A stretch of 54,286 nt of DNA, taken from NCBI GenBank assembly GCA_011525685.1, contig WYBW01000067.1, forward strand, positions 1 through 54,286, given 5' to 3'. Source of the stretch: Verrucomicrobiia bacterium (GTDB lineage: Bacteria > Verrucomicrobiota > Verrucomicrobiia > Limisphaerales > JADLHS01). The translations under genes were made by a program, and so were the position numbers. Below are positions 1 to 8,963 of this stretch, one piece after another. The notes beneath the pieces are model-generated. The model was not told the origin of the DNA and ran no database searches. It saw only the letters and a list, made by a program, of their open reading frames with translations. The first letter of the stretch is position 1, and each line of letters opens with the position of its first letter.

Positions 1-109
1 CTAACCGCCTTCATCCGCCGCCGTTCCAGTGCGGCGAAGTCTCGTTTCACACCTTTTGGATTACCCATATCGTTTTAGACAGCGACAGGGTAAAAGGTAT
101 CACTATATT

Positions 110-565
110 ATGCAAGCGTCAGTAGGCATGGCGTTGTTGCAGGTGACAATGCCTTTTCCCGCAGTAGTCGTGCTGGCGTGGGAAATCGGAATCAGCTCGA
201 AAACGTTGTTCATCGGCTGGATGGTTTTTACAGCCTATCTTCTGACCAGCGGTTTGGTACTCGCAATGTTGGACCGGCGACGGTTGAAGCGATTGGATCT
301 CGAGAAGTTTCTTGCCCGATGGAAGATTGTGCGGGAACAGAGCGAATCGGCTTCAGCCAAATCACCAGCAGCAGAAGCGCCGGCTGCAAATCGGGCGAAG
401 ATCGCACATTTGCTGAAGGAACCATTTGTGACCGACTTCAAGTTCGCCTGCGAGTACTGCGGACAACACATCCAATGCAGCGAAGATTACGCAGGACAAC
501 AGATCAACTGTCCAGCCTGCCGCAAGCTGATTCAGGTTCCAGCAATCTCCAAGCAGCGGACGTGA
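110..565 (+). CDS. Small membrane protein with C-terminal zinc ribbon
   Basis: Unrecognised protein of 151 aa from this start. Two hydrophobic segments (about residues 2-24 and 32-55) are followed by a basic, charged linker and a C-terminal Cys4 module: CEYCGQ, then 17 residues later CPACRKLIQVP, the spacing of a small zinc ribbon. It probably sits in the inner membrane with the ribbon in the cytoplasm. I chose the ATG at 110 because AAAGG lies about 12 bases upstream; an in-frame GTG at 29 would add 27 basic residues. Its 3' end overlaps the convergent DMFase-like gene by about 60 bp, so one of the two stops may lie in tolerated sequence. Function unknown; similar ribbons occur on many otherwise unrelated planctomycete and verrucomicrobial proteins. 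Confidence 0.6.
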   Translation: MQASVGMALLQVTMPFPAVVVLAWEIGISSKTLFIGWMVFTAYLLTSGLVLAMLDRRRLKRLDLEKFLARWKIVREQSESASAKSPAAEAPAANRAKIAHLLKEPFVTDFKFACEYCGQHIQCSEDYAGQQINCPACRKLIQVPAISKQRT

Positions 566-2129
566 ATTGGCGCCGCATCGCTTGCAGAATAGTCCGCGTG
601 ATTTGCTGAACGCGCGCGTCCGGCCCTTTCGGCGTTGTATAGACTGAGGGCCGGATATAACCCGGAGGTTCGGACAAGCCATCACCCCACCAGCAGGTCG
701 AAGCATTAAATACGAAATTACCCTTCGGGCCAGGATAGACTGTGGCGGTGTAGATGCCACCGTTGAGTTCGCCCGGTTTGTTCTGCGTCGGTCCGCTGGC
801 AACGACTTGGAGGCCCGGAATGTCTGCCGGTTCACCGTGCCATTCCCAGCCAACGAGACCAGGAATGCCATCGCCTTTCCTCATTCCCGTCCCCGCAAAG
901 ATCCAGTGTTCCGGCGCGGTGCAGATCCAATCCGCGCCCCCCGTGAACGGGGCGAGATTTCGTGCCCCGACCAGTTCCGCCGAATTCGGGCTGGCATGTG
1001 GCAATCGGCCCATGGTGGGCAGGCGTTGGATATCCGCTTCGCTGTCCGGCCCAAAGAAATCTTCACGAGAAAGGATCCGATTGGGAACACCACGCGAGCT
1101 TTTCGCGAATTGAATCCGCCCGCAACAGGTGTTACCGGAGAAGAAACCCACGTTCAACCCATGGCGAATGGCGTCCTTGAGCTGGTGGAACATTTCGAGG
1201 GAGTAGTATTCATCGTGTCCGACGGAGAGAAAGCCCTTCGCGCGCCGCAGTCCCCCGGGGTCGGCGTGCGTGTCCACGTTCGAGATGTAGGTGACATCGT
1301 AGCCGAGCGATTCGAGCCAGTAGGCGAAAGGGAATTCCCAGAGAAACCACTCGCCCGAGCCGGTGGAGAGCGGTGCGTCGAGAATCTGGCAGTATTTCCC
1401 GTAAGGCCGGTCGAAACTGACGGCGACGTTGTTGCCCCAGTACCATTCGTTCTGCCCGTCATCGTAAAGCGAGAATTGACTGGGCCAGCGGTTGTAAGCC
1501 TGCCAGGTCGTGTCGGAGCATTGGAAGATGAAGTCCGCCTTGCGGTCGTCGCGCACGATGAAGATGACGTAGCTCTGGCAGCCGTCGCGCAACGCGGTGA
1601 GCTTGCCCAAGTAAACACCGCTCAACCAGTCGCGCGGGACGCGAATTGTGGCACACGCCTGCCATTGACACTCGCGCACGCGATTCAGGCCGATCGGCGG
1701 ATCAGGCTGAACCGAGCCCTCGAACGGACCCAGCCGGCGCATCCATCGTCCTCCGTCACCGCCGTAATAGCCCATGCGGTAGATGTCGAGGGAGAAGTCT
1801 GAAGCCGGGTTGGTACTCACATGGAAACTGATTTCCTCTCCTGCGCGGACGCTGGTTCGGGAACAATAACCCTCAATCCACGGACAGCGGTATTTCGTCC
1901 GAGGATCAATTCGCGTGTGACTTAAGAGCCAGTCGCGAGTCCCTGCGAGCTGGTTTTCGCGGAAGATTGGCCCGCGCCATTCGGTCTTGGTATCAATGGC
2001 TTTGCGATGGAACGAACAGCCTGAGAGTGCGGCGGTTGCTCCCAGACCCGCCAGTCCTTTCAACGCCGCCCGGCGCGTAAGGCCGGCGGCTTGAGGTCGG
2101 GGCGAAAAGGCTTTGGAGTTGAGTTTCAT
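504..2129 (-). CDS. DMFase large-subunit-like Tat lipoprotein
   Basis: A 541-aa protein resembling the large (beta) subunit of N,N-dimethylformamidase, a mononuclear-iron amidohydrolase. The N terminus from the chosen ATG has a twin-arginine pattern (LTRRAALKGLAGL) followed by a hydrophobic stretch ending in ALSGC, so it is probably exported folded and lipidated at Cys. The body starts with an Ig-like sheet region rich in YRMGYYGGDGG, followed by a DMF_beta-type core with SVGHDEYYSLEM, where family members keep Tyr and acidic iron ligands, and NASTCWWGDGL near the end. An upstream start adds 17 unlikely residues before the Tat signal. No small subunit gene lies next to it. The true substrate is unknown; many distant homologues are annotated only as N,N-dimethylformamidase beta subunit family proteins. 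Confidence 0.75.
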   Translation of the reverse strand: MKLNSKAFSPRPQAAGLTRRAALKGLAGLGATAALSGCSFHRKAIDTKTEWRGPIFRENQLAGTRDWLLSHTRIDPRTKYRCPWIEGYCSRTSVRAGEEISFHVSTNPASDFSLDIYRMGYYGGDGGRWMRRLGPFEGSVQPDPPIGLNRVRECQWQACATIRVPRDWLSGVYLGKLTALRDGCQSYVIFIVRDDRKADFIFQCSDTTWQAYNRWPSQFSLYDDGQNEWYWGNNVAVSFDRPYGKYCQILDAPLSTGSGEWFLWEFPFAYWLESLGYDVTYISNVDTHADPGGLRRAKGFLSVGHDEYYSLEMFHQLKDAIRHGLNVGFFSGNTCCGRIQFAKSSRGVPNRILSREDFFGPDSEADIQRLPTMGRLPHASPNSAELVGARNLAPFTGGADWICTAPEHWIFAGTGMRKGDGIPGLVGWEWHGEPADIPGLQVVASGPTQNKPGELNGGIYTATVYPGPKGNFVFNASTCWWGDGLSEPPGYIRPSVYTTPKGPDARVQQITRTILQAMRRQFTSAAWRLLEPESACGRLDS

Positions 2130-2297
2130 GCGTGCAACCGCCACCAGCCTAGGACGCAAAGTTCGGCCTGTAAATGTCAACCAGCCTTGACCACCATGCC
2201 GGAAAGCGCTCCGCGTCCGTACTGGATACAGGGAGCATTACGTAATTTATTGGATTGCGCAGCCCGGATAAAAGCGGCACAAGTAAGACACATCGAG

Positions 2298-2894
2298 ATG
2301 CCTGTGGCACAACTAAGAATGGCAACGTCGGAGAGTGCGAGCGATGCGGCCGTTGCAACCGCTCCACCGGTCCGCCAACCGGGATCACCTTGGAGGCGGT
2401 GGAGCCGGGCGGGCACGCTTATTTCCCAGTGCTTTCTCATCACCGGCCTCTCCTACGGGGCGTTCATGCTGGTGACGCACTTCGTGATTCAGTCGGTGGA
2501 GATCGTCGGCAACAGCATGGCTCCGACGCTGCACCATGCGGAGCGTTACGTCCTGAACCGCTGGGTTTACCTGGTGCGCGAGCCGCAACCTTCGGACATC
2601 GTCGTGATCCTGGACCCGACCGACGGCAGCTACGCCGTGAAACGGATCGTCGCCTGCGCGGGCGACTCGGTTTATCTCAAGGACGGCCGGATCTACGTCA
2701 ATGGAAGCGCCTTGCACGAACCTTATCTACCCGCTGGCACCCGGACTTATGCCTCGCCCACCGTGAAAGAGGAATTGATTGTCTGCGGCCAGAACCAGTA
2801 CTTCGTGCTGGGCGACAACCGGAATTACAGCCACGACAGCCGCAACTTCGGTTGTGTCCCGCGCCAGAACATTCTGGGCGTGATCATGCACTGA
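2298..2894 (+). CDS. lepB: Signal peptidase I
   Basis: Type I signal peptidase (S26), which cleaves signal peptides from exported proteins at the outer face of the inner membrane. With this start (198 aa) there is one N-terminal membrane segment at about residues 38-65. The catalytic Ser is in GNSMAPTL (Ser73), the general-base Lys in YAVKRIVACAGD (Lys115), and the late box GDNRNYSHDSRNFG is at about 172-185. The start is uncertain: in-frame ATGs at 2196 and 2319 are alternatives and none has a strong Shine-Dalgarno. It is divergent from the DMFase-like gene and convergent with comB. It is shorter than E. coli LepB but normal for the Gram-positive-like form found in many phyla. Confidence 0.88.
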   Translation: MPVAQLRMATSESASDAAVATAPPVRQPGSPWRRWSRAGTLISQCFLITGLSYGAFMLVTHFVIQSVEIVGNSMAPTLHHAERYVLNRWVYLVREPQPSDIVVILDPTDGSYAVKRIVACAGDSVYLKDGRIYVNGSALHEPYLPAGTRTYASPTVKEELIVCGQNQYFVLGDNRNYSHDSRNFGCVPRQNILGVIMH

Positions 2895-2961
2895 CCCGGG
2901 AATCCCTGCTTCGGTTCCGACGCCGGTTTCTGGCGATGAGCAACCATTCCCATCGCTGCCA

Positions 2962-3720
2962 CTAGCAGCGTTGCACCACTCCTTCCGGTGTCATCAACGC
3001 GATGATGGGATGCAGATCCCGGCGCAGACAAAACTCCACATCGTCGCGCAGCAGTGGATTGGCCAGCAGTCTGCGGGCATTTTCCGCACCATTGATTGCG
3101 CTGCTCAGATTGCCGGAGGCGTGCTCATAGGCTTGCAACGCGATCCGCGCAGAATCCAAAAGTTCCCAGGCTGGCTGGTGGCGGGTGGCCTGTTCGCAGA
3201 AGGCCCCGGCGGTCAGCGTGTCTTCCAACGCCGCGTGTTCACCAGTGCCGGCGCACACCAACAGCAGTCGGGAGGGTTGGCGGCCAACCACATAATCAAC
3301 AGACCGCGAGAGGTTCAGGAAAGACGCGACGACCACCGCTTGCGCGCTCAAACAGGACCGCAGCGCGCGCGTGCCATTCGTCGTGGTGGAGATGATCATG
3401 CGGCCTCCGACCTTCTCCGGCGTGAACTCGCGGGGGGAGTTGCCCAGATCAAATTCCACTCCGCCGGAGAGCGCGCCGCCGATGCGGAGGCCATCGCGCT
3501 CGCCGGCGAGCAGCACGTCCGGCCGCCGGCGGCGCATGGCCAGCGCCTCGGAAATTTCCTCCACGGGCATGAAACCGGCCGCCCCGTTGGCCAGGCCGGT
3601 GACGATGGTGCTCGTGGCCCGCAGGATGTCGAAGACAACACACGTTGTGCCGCCAAGGTCGCGGCCACGGAGCGCATGAAACTCAGCAGGCGTGAAAAGC
3701 ACCTCGATGTGACAACCCAT
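2962..3720 (-). CDS. comB: 2-phosphosulfolactate phosphatase family protein
   Basis: ComB family member of 252 aa. In methanogens ComB removes phosphate from 2-phosphosulfolactate in coenzyme M synthesis; many bacteria without that pathway carry homologues of unknown substrate, and no other coenzyme M or sulfolactate genes are visible here. Recognisable blocks are VFDILRATST, GERDGLRIGG, DLGNSPREFT, STTTNGTRA and CAGTGEHAALEDTLTAGA, all conserved in the family. The ATG chosen begins MGCHIEVLFT; the reading frame remains open 14 codons further upstream. It is the last gene of a minus-strand run that begins with a sigma factor and includes apt and ogg, with about 100 bp separating it from ogg. 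Confidence 0.8.
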   Translation of the reverse strand: MGCHIEVLFTPAEFHALRGRDLGGTTCVVFDILRATSTIVTGLANGAAGFMPVEEISEALAMRRRRPDVLLAGERDGLRIGGALSGGVEFDLGNSPREFTPEKVGGRMIISTTTNGTRALRSCLSAQAVVVASFLNLSRSVDYVVGRQPSRLLLVCAGTGEHAALEDTLTAGAFCEQATRHQPAWELLDSARIALQAYEHASGNLSSAINGAENARRLLANPLLRDDVEFCLRRDLHPIIALMTPEGVVQRC

Positions 3721-3826
3721 CCCTGACAGTAAAGGCCACCAGTGGCGGCTGACAAGGAGCATGAACGCACGAAGAGTTGCAGCGTGCTGCGTCAGTTTGG
3801 TTGAAAGCTACTGGCCGGCGGGCCGT

Positions 3827-4747
3827 TCACCGGTCGGGACGACCCTGCGTGCGGATGTAATGAAACAGATACTGCTGGGCATAGCCTGCGTTCGGTCCAA
3901 AGTGCGAGGTGATGAAGGAGTGAAGGCGGGCGGGCTTTACCCGATGGCCGCGAAAATAGAATTGCTCAAGAGCTCTCCTGACCCAGACATCCACGGGGAA
4001 CGCGGTGGAAAAACCGTAAGCGAAGAGCAGGACGCAATCGGCGATTTTCGTTCCCACACCGGGCAGCTTCAGCAGCCGCGCTTGCGCTTCTTCCAATGAA
4101 AACTGTCGCAGCGCGATCAAATCGCACTCGCCACTGGCGACGGCTCGGGCCACGGCGAGCAGATAAGGCGCGCGAAAACCCATCTTGCAGGCGCGCAATT
4201 CGGTTTCACTCGCCGCCGCCAATCGTTCCGCGCCAGGAAAGGAAAACGCCGGACCTGGCCCAAGCGTTTTGACCGGCGTGCCGAATCGGGCGCGGAGTTC
4301 CGCGACGATCTGCCGAATCTGCACGATTTGTTTGGTCGAGGAGAGGATGAAGGAAGCCAGACATTCCCACGGGTCCTGTCGCAGCAGGCGCAGACCTGGA
4401 CAGGCCGCGATGGCGGCAGCCAGGTGCGGGTCGTCGGGAAACGTCGCCAGAATCTCCTGCAAGTTGACGTTCAACTGCAAATACTCCGCGAGCCAGCGCC
4501 AATCGGTTTGCGGTGTCGCGGTTTGGGCCAGGATTCCCTCGGGGACTTGGCGCAAACGCACCCAGCGTCCCAGCACCACCCCGGTCCAATCCTCGGCAGT
4601 TTCATCCCAGCCAAACGCCTGACCCGAGGTCAACGTTGCCGCCAAGTCATAATTCCGCGTCGGGAACAGAACTTTGCCAGCCTTCGTGGGCGGCTCAACC
4701 GGAGATCGAGGCCTTGCCGACGAATTGCACTTGGCAGACACGGACAC
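3827..4747 (-). CDS. ogg: 8-oxoguanine DNA glycosylase / AP lyase
   Basis: OGG1-type bifunctional glycosylase that excises 8-oxoguanine from DNA. The N-terminal part carries the OGG_N-like SGQAFGW segment. The helix-hairpin-helix is LPGVGTKIADC with the catalytic Lys at about 234, and the GPD-loop Asp is in AFPVDVW at about 253 (306-aa numbering). The C terminus matches the family (NAGYAQQYLFHYIR). The start is not settled: an ATG at 4837 would overlap apt by about 50 bp and add 30 atypical residues, so I prefer a GTG at 4747, with another at 4741. No clear ribosome site decides it. It lies directly downstream of apt on the same strand, suggesting co-transcription. Confidence 0.85.
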   Translation of the reverse strand: MSVSAKCNSSARPRSPVEPPTKAGKVLFPTRNYDLAATLTSGQAFGWDETAEDWTGVVLGRWVRLRQVPEGILAQTATPQTDWRWLAEYLQLNVNLQEILATFPDDPHLAAAIAACPGLRLLRQDPWECLASFILSSTKQIVQIRQIVAELRARFGTPVKTLGPGPAFSFPGAERLAAASETELRACKMGFRAPYLLAVARAVASGECDLIALRQFSLEEAQARLLKLPGVGTKIADCVLLFAYGFSTAFPVDVWVRRALEQFYFRGHRVKPARLHSFITSHFGPNAGYAQQYLFHYIRTQGRPDR

Positions 4748-4784
4748 GAGAGCTTGGAAATTCCGCGTCACCGCGGGAGGGACT

Positions 4785-5321
4785 TCAATACACGACCAGC
4801 GAGCGGATGGGATAACCCCGGAGCTTTTCGCGGCCATGCAGGAAGCTCAACTCGATCAGGAAGCCAATTTCAAGGATTTCCGCGCCGAGGCGTTTGACGA
4901 GTTGGGCGGCGGCGGCGGCGGTGCCGCCCGTCGCCAGCAAGTCGTCAATCAACAGCACCCGGCTGCCCGGTTTGAGCGCGTCCACGTGGATCGCGATGGT
5001 GGCCGAACCGTATTCCAAGGCGTAATCCTGCTCGTGCGTGCGGTAGGGCAGTTTGCCCTTCTTGCGGACCGGGACGAACCCCGCCTGGAGCTTCACCGCA
5101 GCGGCGGCGGCGAAGATGAACCCACGGGCGTCTATGCCCACCACGGCATCCACCCTTTGCGAGACGAACTTCTCGGTCAACAAGTCAATCGCGCCGGCGA
5201 ACAACCGCGCGTCTGCCAGCACCGGCGTGATGTCTTTGAATTGAATTCCCGGTTTGGGGAAATCCGGAACGTTGCGGATGGCCTGTTCGATCTCTGCAGG
5301 TGTGGGCGGGGATGGGTTCAT
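4785..5321 (-). CDS. apt: Adenine phosphoribosyltransferase
   Basis: Converts adenine plus PRPP to AMP in purine salvage, in the cytoplasm. It is 178 aa, the usual family size. The N-terminal IRNVPDFPKPGIQFKDITP box is typical of APRT, and the PRPP-binding loop is VLLIDDLLATGGTAAAA at about residues 120-136. The start MNPSPPTPAEIEQ was chosen because upstream codons encode low-complexity sequence not seen in the family. It lies 120 bp downstream of the sigma-factor gene and just upstream of ogg on the same strand, so the three may share a transcript. Confidence 0.93.
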   Translation of the reverse strand: MNPSPPTPAEIEQAIRNVPDFPKPGIQFKDITPVLADARLFAGAIDLLTEKFVSQRVDAVVGIDARGFIFAAAAAVKLQAGFVPVRKKGKLPYRTHEQDYALEYGSATIAIHVDALKPGSRVLLIDDLLATGGTAAAAAQLVKRLGAEILEIGFLIELSFLHGREKLRGYPIRSLVVY

Positions 5322-5441
5322 GAATCCTGATGGTTGCCGGGCATCGTTGGCCAGCGCACGCTTGCTGTCTGGAGCGCCGCGTCTGCCGTTTGGTGCCCCT
5401 GGCGCATGGAGTTCAGTCAACGCTTCGAGCGACCCGCCCGC

Positions 5442-6506
5442 TCATCGGCGGGTGGCCTCGAGTTTCTCGATCATCTTGCGCAGCTTGCGCAAGGCGATGT
5501 TTTGAATCTGGCGGACGCGCTCGCGGGTCACGCCAAACTTCGCGCCCACTTCCTCGAGCGTTTTCTCATTCCCGCCGTCCAACCCGAAGCGATAGCGCAG
5601 AATCGTGGCCTCACGCGGGTCCAGCTTCGTGACCATTTCCTGGAGCATCCCGGTGACCGTTTTGTCTTCCAGTTGCTCGTAGGGGGTGTCGGCATTTTCG
5701 TCCTGGACCACTTCCGAAAAATTGTTCGAGTCCTCGTCGCCGATGGGCGCGTCCAGCGAGGCGGGGCGGATGGCGGCCAGCCGCATCTGCGTGACGCGGG
5801 ACGTGGGAATGCCCAGTTCCTCGGCCAGCTCTTCGTCCGTTGGTTCGCGGCCCAGTTCCTCCTGCAACTGCATGGCGATGCGCCGCATCTTGGAAATCTT
5901 GTCCACCAGATGCACCGGCAGGCGGATGGTCTTGGACTGATTGGCCAGGGCGCGCTTGATGGATTGCTTGATCCACCAGGAGCCGTAGGTGGAAAGCTTT
6001 CCACCCTTCGAAGGATCAAAGCGCTCGACGGCCTTCATCAGGCCGATGTTGCCCTCGCTGATCAAGTCCAGCAGCGGCAGGCCGATGCCCTCATAGTCGC
6101 GGGCGATCTTGACCACGAGGCGCAAGTTGGCCTTGATCATCTGCTCGCGTGCCTTCTTGTCGCCCTTCTTGATGCGGGCCGCCAGTTCGATCTCCTCTTG
6201 AGGCGTCAGCAGCTTCACCTGACCGATCTCGCGCAGGTAAAGTTTGATGGCGGTATCGCCATCGTAACTGGAACGCTCCCGCTCGATCGCCGTCGGGTGT
6301 TCCTCTGGCGCGGCCGAGGCCGGAACTGGCGCGGGCAGCGTTTTCGAGGCGGCCTCATCCGCGTGCCGGGTTACCGGCGTTGAACGGCCACGCACCCTGG
6401 CCTTGCCAGCGGGGGCAGACGCCTCGCGCCGACTCCGACCCGGGCGAGTCCCCCTGCCGGATTTCTGCGTCTTGCTCGGCTGGCGTTTTTTGGCGCGTTG
6501 AGGCAT
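5442..6506 (-). CDS. RNA polymerase sigma-70 factor (RpoD/RpoS type)
   Basis: Group 1/2 sigma factor of 354 aa. A basic Lys/Arg/Pro-rich N terminus of about 80 residues replaces region 1.1. Region 1.2 begins at about DTAIKLYLREIGQVKLLT. Region 2 has NLRLVVKIARDYEG and LLDLISEGNIGLMKAVERFDP, followed by the core-binding and -10 recognition helix around KLSTYGSWWIKQSIKRAL. Region 3 is present. Region 4 has ERVRQIQNIALRKLRKM for -35 recognition. The ATG (MPQRAKK) is preferred over a TTG five codons upstream. It may be the housekeeping factor or a paralogue; the short acidic-free N terminus favours an RpoS-like or phylum-specific RpoD form. About 170 bp of non-coding DNA upstream would hold its promoter. 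Confidence 0.9.
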   Translation of the reverse strand: MPQRAKKRQPSKTQKSGRGTRPGRSRREASAPAGKARVRGRSTPVTRHADEAASKTLPAPVPASAAPEEHPTAIERERSSYDGDTAIKLYLREIGQVKLLTPQEEIELAARIKKGDKKAREQMIKANLRLVVKIARDYEGIGLPLLDLISEGNIGLMKAVERFDPSKGGKLSTYGSWWIKQSIKRALANQSKTIRLPVHLVDKISKMRRIAMQLQEELGREPTDEELAEELGIPTSRVTQMRLAAIRPASLDAPIGDEDSNNFSEVVQDENADTPYEQLEDKTVTGMLQEMVTKLDPREATILRYRFGLDGGNEKTLEEVGAKFGVTRERVRQIQNIALRKLRKMIEKLEATRR

Positions 6507-6677
6507 ACGGTGCGAAAACAATCGGGATTTGTTCGGAGGCTCGCAAGCAAATTTCCATTGCCACCGATCTCGAACCTCAGATTTTTGAAGTCAGCCCTAT
6601 CGGCTCGTTTGCCCTCGGTGACCGCGAGCAATGGGTGTGGGTCGCTGACCGTGCGCGGCAAGTGGCGGAGGCAAGGT

Positions 6678-7067
6678 TCAGCCCGAGACCAGCACCACAT
6701 TCGCATATTGCGTGGTGTCACCGGTGCGAATCAGTCCGACGGCGTTGGGCACGCGCAGTTTCAGGTTCACGTGCGGCTCGAACCTCACGGCGACGCCGGC
6801 CAGGGCTTGGCCGAACTGGAGGCGCGTGTTCGTGTCGTTGGCCTTCTTGAACTCACGGGCCATATAGGCGGTGGCGATGTGAAATTCTGGTCGCAAGACG
6901 CCCAGGACCTGCAACACCGTGGGGACGTTGTCCGTCAGCGCGAGGTCCACGGTGGGGACGCGCGGCCAGAAGGGAAATCCGCGATCGGCAATGACCAGCG
7001 TGTTGGTGTGGCGCACCTGTGCCAGCAGGGCCAGCACGGCGGGATTGAGAATCCGGGTGTTGAACAT
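6678..7067 (-). CDS. RbsD/FucU-family sugar mutarotase-like protein
   Basis: A 129-aa member of the RbsD/FucU family, whose characterised members interconvert pyranose and furanose or alpha and beta anomers of ribose or fucose. The sequence opens MFNTRILNPAVLALLAQVRHTNTLVIADRGFPF, which aligns with the RbsD N terminus, where the His of RHTNT and the Asp of IADRG are the conserved active-site residues. The C-terminal half (RTGDTTQYANVVLVSG) matches the family end. The ATG at 7067 was chosen because the family starts a few residues before LNP. It is followed upstream on the same strand by a beta-helix glycan-type protein, so a role in use of released sugars is plausible but not shown. Confidence 0.78.
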   Translation of the reverse strand: MFNTRILNPAVLALLAQVRHTNTLVIADRGFPFWPRVPTVDLALTDNVPTVLQVLGVLRPEFHIATAYMAREFKKANDTNTRLQFGQALAGVAVRFEPHVNLKLRVPNAVGLIRTGDTTQYANVVLVSG

Positions 7068-7201
7068 GGGCCAATTCGCTGCGTCCAGCAGGTTGATGTC
7101 ACCCGATTGCGCGCCAGTGAACAAGCCAAAAACTCGCTGCGACCCAACTTCTTCATCACGCCGGCCAGCGCCATTCACTCCCCGGCGTCACCCAGTCGGG
7201 C

Positions 7202-8755
7202 TTACCGGCCGGACCGCTTTTCCAGTCGGCGTTGGAGTTGAGCCGCGTGCAGATTCTGAGGCTGCAATTCATGCGGCGGGATGGCCTCGAACCATTTCCC
7301 TTCCGGCTGAACATCCGTGGGTTGGCGGGTCTGCAATCCCACCAGATTCATCGAGAGCGGGCCGAAAGCCGGTGGCGGATAATTCAGTGGGCGGGCAGAC
7401 CGGATGTTCCAAAAGGTGCCGCGAGCGGCACAGTGCTTGCCCAAGGCCGCGCCGCCGCCACAGTGCCAGAGTCGCGTGCCGGCCCCGGCGTCCAGGTCCG
7501 TGAACAGGTTTTCGTTCGGTGCGTAACGGTGATGGTCCAGGCTCAAATCCACGGCACGCCCGCGCGAAATGACGTTGCCAGAACAAAAGCCGCTCACCGT
7601 GACATCGTGGATGAAGCGCACGCGCAGGTCGAAGTTGGTGAGCAAATTGTCGGTACCGCCGAGCGAGACGCCATGATGCCCGGTGCAATTCTGTTTGTCC
7701 GGGGCGCGCGTCGTCTCGAGGATCAAGCCATCCACGGTGTTGAACACGCCACTGACGAACGGCCCGCTGTCCGCGTTCATCACGCGCACGTTGCGCACCC
7801 AACAATGCGCGACGCCGCTCAACGCGACCGGATTGAACCCCAGTTCGGTAAAGTGTCCCTGATACGGCGCGACCGGGAATTCAAACGTGAGATTCTCCAC
7901 GCCGCTTTCCGTGACGGTCGGCTCGAAGGCGCGCAGTTGCGGTTGCCACTCCGGCTGGAAATCGCAACGCAATGGCCGGTCCAGGGTCACGCGGTTGCCC
8001 GTGATGGCGGTGATGCGCGTCACCAACGAAGCGCGCGCCCGGCCATTGAGGTTCTCCACCGGGCCGGCGTCGCCGCCGTAAAGATGCACCGCCAGCGTGT
8101 TCTGCGGGGTGTCAGTCTGCTGGACCTCCACCTCCTGTCCCACGTGCAGTCCCGCTGCGGAGGCAACAGTGACCGTTTGATCGCCACGGAGCGCGGGAGC
8201 GGAAAGGTCCGTCAGTTTCTTCGACCGAAAATTGCCGCGCACGGTGATGAAGCCGCCGGACCAGGAGTAATTCGAGGTTTTCTGCCCGGTGGTGGTGGCG
8301 CCCCAGTTCGGTTTGATGTCGTTCATTGGCCGGGGGAGGAACAACACGGTCTTGTCCGGGCCGGCGCCGCGCAGGACGACATTGGGGCGGGTGATCTCCA
8401 GCAAACCGGTAATGCGATAGCGCCCGGCCGGGACTTCAATCGCGCCGGACTTCACCTCCGCCAGCGCCTTGAGAAAGGCCGCCGTGTCGTCCGCTTCGCC
8501 GTCGCCCTTGGCGCCGAAGTCCTTGACGCTGACGCCGGGCGGCAGGTTGGGAAGAGGCCGCTCACCACGCTGGTAGCCGGCAAACGAAAAGTCCGGCAGC
8601 CGACTTTGCGGCGTCCACTTCGCGCCGTTCTCACCCCACAATTGCGAGTGTTGGGCGGCGCGGCAAACCTGCGCGCCTCCCAGCAAGCAGAGGAGGGCGA
8701 ATGCGCAAACGAGGCGAGTGGGTCGAGACAACGTTTCTGGCTCGGGCATTAACAT
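7202..8755 (-). CDS. Secreted pectate-lyase-like beta-helix protein
   Basis: A 517-aa exported protein with a right-handed parallel beta-helix of the Pectate_lyase_3 / GH28-related type. A signal peptide (hydrophobic stretch VCAFALLCLLGG followed by a small-residue site near CRAAQ) is followed by the diagnostic opening VSVKDFGAKGDGEADDTAAFLKAL, then PAGRYRIT and repeating N-rich rungs (for example VNADSGPFVSGVFNTVDG). It may bind or cleave polysaccharide such as pectin or an algal glycan, or be a structural beta-helix; catalytic residues cannot be assigned confidently. The start MLMPEPET or the second Met two codons on gives a plausible signal peptide; the longer upstream frame does not. The BON gene diverges from it over about 200 bp. 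Confidence 0.8.
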   Translation of the reverse strand: MLMPEPETLSRPTRLVCAFALLCLLGGAQVCRAAQHSQLWGENGAKWTPQSRLPDFSFAGYQRGERPLPNLPPGVSVKDFGAKGDGEADDTAAFLKALAEVKSGAIEVPAGRYRITGLLEITRPNVVLRGAGPDKTVLFLPRPMNDIKPNWGATTTGQKTSNYSWSGGFITVRGNFRSKKLTDLSAPALRGDQTVTVASAAGLHVGQEVEVQQTDTPQNTLAVHLYGGDAGPVENLNGRARASLVTRITAITGNRVTLDRPLRCDFQPEWQPQLRAFEPTVTESGVENLTFEFPVAPYQGHFTELGFNPVALSGVAHCWVRNVRVMNADSGPFVSGVFNTVDGLILETTRAPDKQNCTGHHGVSLGGTDNLLTNFDLRVRFIHDVTVSGFCSGNVISRGRAVDLSLDHHRYAPNENLFTDLDAGAGTRLWHCGGGAALGKHCAARGTFWNIRSARPLNYPPPAFGPLSMNLVGLQTRQPTDVQPEGKWFEAIPPHELQPQNLHAAQLQRRLEKRSGR

Positions 8756-8963
8756 GGGAGCAATTGTGCCTGCGCAATGCCCCGAGTGACAAGCCCGTCC
8801 TCTGCAGCAGTCCGAGCTGGGTGCCGCCACCGTTGCTCATCCTGCTTTTCAACTGACTCATCGGAGCCACTGCGGATTGGCATTCCGCCCAACGGCTGGC
8901 GGATCGCTTGCCAAAGCCGCCGTGGACGCTAGATTCAACGCGGCTGTCAGCGGGCAGCTTCTT

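Noticed and set aside
2237..2246. Perfect palindrome ATTACGTAAT upstream of lepB
   Set aside because: Ten bases only, single occurrence, and within the region open for an alternative lepB start; no regulator can be tied to it.
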